DNA of 53,627 nucleotides. Origin: Paenibacillus polymyxa. Lineage in GTDB: Bacteria; Bacillota; Bacilli; Paenibacillales; Paenibacillaceae. The stretch is taken from the NCBI RefSeq assembly GCF_018614975.1, contig NZ_JAGGNR010000031.1:1-53627 (forward strand), given 5' to 3'. This document shows, in pieces, positions 50,254 to 53,627 of the stretch. The notes beneath the pieces were generated by a model. It saw nothing but the letters and a program-made list of their open reading frames with translations, did not search any database and was not told the origin of the DNA. The position numbers were made by a program, and so were the translations under genes. The number at the start of each line of letters is the position of its first letter. Within the stretch, counting starts at the first letter, position 1.

Positions 50254-51541
50254 AATGGGAACGATTACGGGTTTTACATTTAAAAACAAAGTTAAAACGA
50301 AATCATTCATGGTAACGACCATTGTACTTGCACTTTTAATTTCAATTGGACTCAATGTTCCGTATTTCATTACCTTATTTAATGGAGGTTCCATTGGTGG
50401 AGCTTCAAGCAGTAATCCTGTAAATATTGGTCTTCTGAGTACAGGTCAACCTGAAGTTTCCGAGAAGCTGGAGAGCTTCTCTGCGGCTCAAGGAGATCAG
50501 GCCTATCGATTCATTGCCAGTGGAGACAGAGATGAGGCTGCTCTTGCGGCAGATGCGGAAGCAGGGCTTACCGATGGTTATCTGAAGTTTGAAGCTGTTT
50601 CCGGGCAAGAGTTCCCGCAGCCCATTCTATATTCAGCAGAAGACGTATCACCTCAAATCATTGCATCCATTGAAGCGGCATTACAGAGTGTGAAGCTGGA
50701 TGTGGTTGTGAAGGATGTACTCACAGCGGAGCAGAAGGAACTGATTACAACACCTGTGAAGCTCACCGAGCAAAGTTTGAGTACAGATGAGAGCGGGGCA
50801 GGTACTGAGTCTAAAGGTGCAATGAGCCCGATTAACTATATTGTGGTGTACTTGCTGATCATCCTGCTGTTTACCTCGACGATGATGACAGGCAACATGA
50901 TTGCCTCCGAGATTACAGCTGAGAAGAGCTCGCGTATTATGGAGATTCTGATTACGAGTGTATCACCGCTCAGTCAGATGTTTGGTAAAATCATCGGTAT
51001 TTTCATGGTGGGGATGCTGCAAATCGGGATCTTCGGAGCGGTGGTTGCCGGAAATATCTTGTTGCCGCATAACCGTGCAGTGTTAGGTGATTTCAATATG
51101 AATCTGAGTGATGTGAATATTGCGGTTATTGTGTACGGACTCATATTCTACATTCTGGGTTACTTCCTGTATGCCGTGTTGTTTGCTGCCATTGGTTCAA
51201 TGGTAAGCCGTACTGAGGAACTCGGTCAAGCTGTTCTGCCGATTACAATGTTGTCGCTTGTTTCCTTCTATATTGCGATCTTCAGTATTTCTACACCGAA
51301 CATTCTGTTGTTGAAAATCGCAAGTTTCATTCCATTCACGTCACCAACAGCGATTCTGGTACGAATCGGCGCAGGAGTTGCGCCAACATGGGAAATTCTA
51401 ACGTCTTTAGCGATTCTCATTGTATCCATTATCATCTTCGGATGGCTTGCAGCCAAAATCTATCGCACAGGTGTGCTGATGTACGGTAAACGTCCAACCT
51501 TTAAGGAATTGTTTAAAGCCATGAAGGCATATAAGATCTAA
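50246..51541 (+). CDS. ABC transporter permease (YhaP/NatB type)
   Basis: A 431-residue membrane protein: one N-terminal helix, a roughly 150-residue extracytoplasmic domain, and about six C-terminal helices (INYIVVYLLIILLFTSTMMT and so on). This is the ABC2-type NatB/YhaP design. The ATG 50246 overlaps the ATPase stop, giving a coupled pair. A GTG at 50237 in the same frame is less likely. Exported substrate not known; NatAB exports sodium. Confidence 0.88.
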   Translation: MNKMGTITGFTFKNKVKTKSFMVTTIVLALLISIGLNVPYFITLFNGGSIGGASSSNPVNIGLLSTGQPEVSEKLESFSAAQGDQAYRFIASGDRDEAALAADAEAGLTDGYLKFEAVSGQEFPQPILYSAEDVSPQIIASIEAALQSVKLDVVVKDVLTAEQKELITTPVKLTEQSLSTDESGAGTESKGAMSPINYIVVYLLIILLFTSTMMTGNMIASEITAEKSSRIMEILITSVSPLSQMFGKIIGIFMVGMLQIGIFGAVVAGNILLPHNRAVLGDFNMNLSDVNIAVIVYGLIFYILGYFLYAVLFAAIGSMVSRTEELGQAVLPITMLSLVSFYIAIFSISTPNILLLKIASFIPFTSPTAILVRIGAGVAPTWEILTSLAILIVSIIIFGWLAAKIYRTGVLMYGKRPTFKELFKAMKAYKI

Positions 51542-51571
51542 GATAATTAAATTTGAGAAAAAAATGGTTGA

Positions 51572-51610
51572 GGGAAGGTGCTGCTTCGGAAAGGAGTGGC
51601 ACCATTTCCC
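51572..51610 (+). terminator. hairpin after the YhaQP-like genes
   Basis: GGGAA-GGTGC (from 51572) pairs with GGCACC-TTTCCC (to 51610), with an inner CTT/AAG stem. It lacks a clear T run, so termination is only likely. Confidence 0.5.
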
Positions 51611-51689
51611 ACCTTTATCCGTAGTATCTAAGTATGTCCATTCTATTAAAAAGATTGGCAACTATATTCAATAAAGGAGATTACATAAT

Positions 51690-52910
51690 ATGAAGAATTG
51701 GAAACGCATGCTCTTATCTCTTACAATCTCGGTGGGTTTGCTTGCATCTGCAGTACCAGCTATGGCTGCTCCACAAGGAACTTCCGTCAAGGTTAATGAC
51801 CAAGCTGTGAAATATGCTACAGGAGCACCAATCCTGGATAAAGGTACGACATTAGTTCCACTGCGGACTACGCTGGATGCTATGGACGTGAAGCTAACAA
51901 CTGCGACAGATGATACGATCACGGCTGTAGTAGATGGCAAAACGATTACACTCAAAAGCAAGCTTACACGGATCAACGGTGTAACGTACGCTCCAATCCG
52001 CATCGTCGGTGACGCTGCGGGTTATGAAGTTCGCTGGGATGCTGCAACGCGCACCGTGCTGTTGGTATCCAAAGGGGGAGCAACGGAAACTGCGCAAACC
52101 GGTGGACGTGGCTTCATGTGGGAAGTTGAAAGCAATGGTAACACGGTCTATCTGGTAGGGTCCATGCATATTGCTGATGAGAGCTTCTATCCACTTCGTC
52201 CAGAGTTTGAAGAAGCTTTTGCCGAAGCTGATTATCTCGGCGTAGAGATTGATATTAGCAAAGCCGCTGATGAAGAGCAGCAAAAGCTGGTTCTAAGTCT
52301 GGGTTCGTATCAAGATGGTACAACACTGAAAGATCATATTTCAAGTGAAACATATACTAAACTGGGCGATGTATTGAAGAAAAATGGTCTGGAGCCTAAC
52401 GCTTTGGATGCATTTAAGCCTTGGGTAGTAGAGAGTACACTCGCAAGTTTGAAGTCCACAACGGCAGGATACGAAGCGTCAGCAGGGGTGGATCTGTATT
52501 TCATTCAGAAAGCAATCGAACGCAAACTTCCAGTTATTGAGTTGGAAAGTTATCAATCTCAACTTGGCATGTTTAACGACTTTTCCAAAGAAACACAAGA
52601 GGAAACACTGAAAGCGACAATCGAAAACTTCGACGTGCTGGATAACAGTGTGAATGAAATGGCTGAGATGTGGAAAACGGGTAATGACGAGCAACTGCTT
52701 GAACTGACAAACAGCTTCTCCACTAACGAGGAGTACAACAAAGCAATGTTGGTTGATCGTAACATTGGTATGGCGGACAAAATCGATGATTACTTGAAAA
52801 ACGGCAAAGGCGAGGAGTATTTCATTGTTGTTGGCGCGGCACACTACCTGGGTGATCACGGCATCGTGAAACTTCTTGAGGATAGAGGATATAAAGTAGA
52901 ACGTAAATAA
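51690..52910 (+). CDS. exported stalk-domain TraB/GumN-like protein
   Basis: A 406-residue secreted protein with a signal peptide (cut near VPAMA-AP). A stalk (copper amine oxidase N-like) domain at about 30-130 has TTLVPLRTTLDAMDVKLTTA and VTYAPIRIVGDAAGYEVRW. The TraB/GumN domain at 140-406 has VYLVGSMHIADESFYPLRPE, the first motif with its histidine, and FIVVGAAHYLGDHGIVKLLE at the end. The family is related to metalloprotease-like Tiki proteins. ATG 51690 follows AAAGGAG. Substrate unknown. Confidence 0.88.
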   Translation: MKNWKRMLLSLTISVGLLASAVPAMAAPQGTSVKVNDQAVKYATGAPILDKGTTLVPLRTTLDAMDVKLTTATDDTITAVVDGKTITLKSKLTRINGVTYAPIRIVGDAAGYEVRWDAATRTVLLVSKGGATETAQTGGRGFMWEVESNGNTVYLVGSMHIADESFYPLRPEFEEAFAEADYLGVEIDISKAADEEQQKLVLSLGSYQDGTTLKDHISSETYTKLGDVLKKNGLEPNALDAFKPWVVESTLASLKSTTAGYEASAGVDLYFIQKAIERKLPVIELESYQSQLGMFNDFSKETQEETLKATIENFDVLDNSVNEMAEMWKTGNDEQLLELTNSFSTNEEYNKAMLVDRNIGMADKIDDYLKNGKGEEYFIVVGAAHYLGDHGIVKLLEDRGYKVERK

Positions 52911-52925
52911 ATATAGATTGCTGTA

Positions 52926-52977
52926 GAAGGTAACCCTTTCGTCTCGAATATGAGAGTTGAGAGGGTTATCTTCTTTT
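52926..52977 (+). terminator. terminator after the stalk-TraB gene
   Basis: GAAGGTAACCCTTT (52926-52939) pairs with AGAGGGTTATCTTC (52960-52973), followed by a short T run. Confidence 0.75.
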
Positions 52978-53109
52978 ATATAGAAGAAAGAGAGATTAAA
53001 CAAAGAAGATCAAGCTGCAGGATAATACAATTGAACCTAAGAGTTCATTGTAGATTGAAGGTCCTGAATATGGTTAGATCGTGGATTTGATATGTTTTGA
53101 AATTAACTC

Positions 53110-53139
53110 TTTACAAGTACCTCTGCTGCATGGTATATT
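53110..53139 (+). promoter_or_regulatory. rRNA operon promoter P1
   Basis: TTTACA (53110-53115), 18 bases, TATATT (53134-53139). It is one of two promoters before the 16S gene. Confidence 0.55.
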
Positions 53140-53218
53140 ATATTTCCGGCCAAAAAAAAGAGATACACGGTGCGGCAAGCGATTGAAATAAGCTTCGAAA
53201 GAAACTTAAAAAAAGATC

Positions 53219-53247
53219 TTGCAAAGTTGGTTCGGAAGTGTTATGAT
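53219..53247 (+). promoter_or_regulatory. rRNA operon promoter P2
   Basis: TTGCAA (53219-53224), 17 bases, TATGAT (53242-53247), starting about 190 bases before the 16S gene. The leader contains small stems (AAGCCTTGGCTT at 53361, GAGAT/ATCTC at 53393-53407), as for rRNA processing. Confidence 0.7.
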
Positions 53248-53444
53248 ATAAGAGTTGCTGAAGAGAACAATATTCGGTAACGAAATAAGTTTGATCTTTG
53301 AAAACTGAACAACGAGTGAGTGAACATTCTGCTTGCAGGATGAACGCGAAAGTTTGAGACAAGCCTTGGCTTGAATCGACTGGAGCGCAATTGAGATTTT
53401 TGATCTCGTCAGATTCAAAATGAGCTTATCGCTCTTTTCAATAC

Positions 53445-53627
53445 TTTATTGGAGAGTTTGATCCTGGCTCAGGACGAACGCTGGCGGCATGCCTAATACA
53501 TGCAAGTCGAGCGGACTTGAAGAGAAGCTTGCTTCTCGGATAGTTAGCGGCGGACGGGTGAGTAACACGTAGGCAACCTGCCCTCAAGTTTGGGACAACT
53601 ACCGGAAACGGTAGCTAATACCGAATA
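53445..53627 (+). rRNA. 16S ribosomal RNA, 5' end (runs off the window)
   Basis: The conserved start AGAGTTTGATCCTGGCTCAG lies at 53453-53472, and GGCGGCATGCCTAATACATG follows, then the variable V1 stem and GGACGGGTGAGTAACACGTA. The pattern is that of Bacillota, with a Paenibacillus-like V1-V2. Only about 183 bases are inside the window. Confidence 0.98.

Overview
The window looks like a chromosomal segment of a Paenibacillus-type member of the Bacillota. The evidence is the 5' end of a 16S rRNA gene at the right edge, strong AGGAGG-type ribosome binding sites, many factor-independent terminators, YesM/YesN-type two-component genes, stalk-domain (copper amine oxidase N-terminal-like) exported proteins, and a caa3 oxidase locus ordered ctaC-D-E-F-G. 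Species cannot be fixed from the sequence alone.

Layout. 1-150: the 5' edge of a probable insertion-sequence transposase gene with a long hairpin over its ribosome binding site. 197-7412: a carbohydrate-uptake locus (response regulator and sensor kinase on the minus strand, two ABC permeases and a lipoprotein binding protein on the plus strand), with two copies of a ~195-bp structured repeat between the second permease and the binding protein. 7561-12600: a four-gene biosynthetic-looking operon (ATP-grasp ligase, YqcI/YcgG-type N-oxygenase fused to a cupin, second ATP-grasp ligase, MFS exporter) with its own promoter and terminator. 12620-16061: a TetR regulator with a repeated operator, a reductase-hydrolase fusion, a small M29-aminopeptidase-like fragment and two clusters of DnaA-box-like sequences. 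16289-22864: CheW, a SNF2 helicase with a short, very G+C-rich SWIM-type partner, a VanY-type D,D-carboxypeptidase lipoprotein and a RidA protein.

22865-32768: a stalk-domain exported protein, a GNAT acetyltransferase with a Gfo/Idh/MocA oxidoreductase, a UvrD-family helicase, a zinc-ribbon protein, a TrmB-like regulator, a Nudix hydrolase and small unknowns. 33025-36140: mscL, then a guanine-class purine riboswitch controlling xpt-pbuX. 36593-40067: a DUF418 membrane protein, DUF4870, two small unknown proteins and a type I methionine aminopeptidase. 40315-46080: the cytochrome caa3 oxidase operon ctaCDEF, ctaG and a DUF420/CtaM protein, with a consensus promoter and two candidate CcpA (cre) sites. 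46224-52910: a small beta/gamma-crystallin-like protein, a His/Ser/Gly-rich membrane protein, a YtrA-type GntR/ABC locus with its operator, a NatAB/YhaQP-like ABC exporter, and a stalk-TraB/GumN fusion. 53110-53627: tandem rRNA promoters, leader and the start of 16S rRNA.

The most novel-looking unit is the 7.6-12.6 kb operon. Fusion of a putative heme-dependent guanidine-type N-hydroxylase to a cupin resembles, by architecture only, the N-hydroxylase/cupin logic of SznF (streptozotocin). Two ATP-grasp ligases and an exporter suggest a small peptide-like, N-oxygenated or N-N-bonded product. This is inference. No database search was possible.
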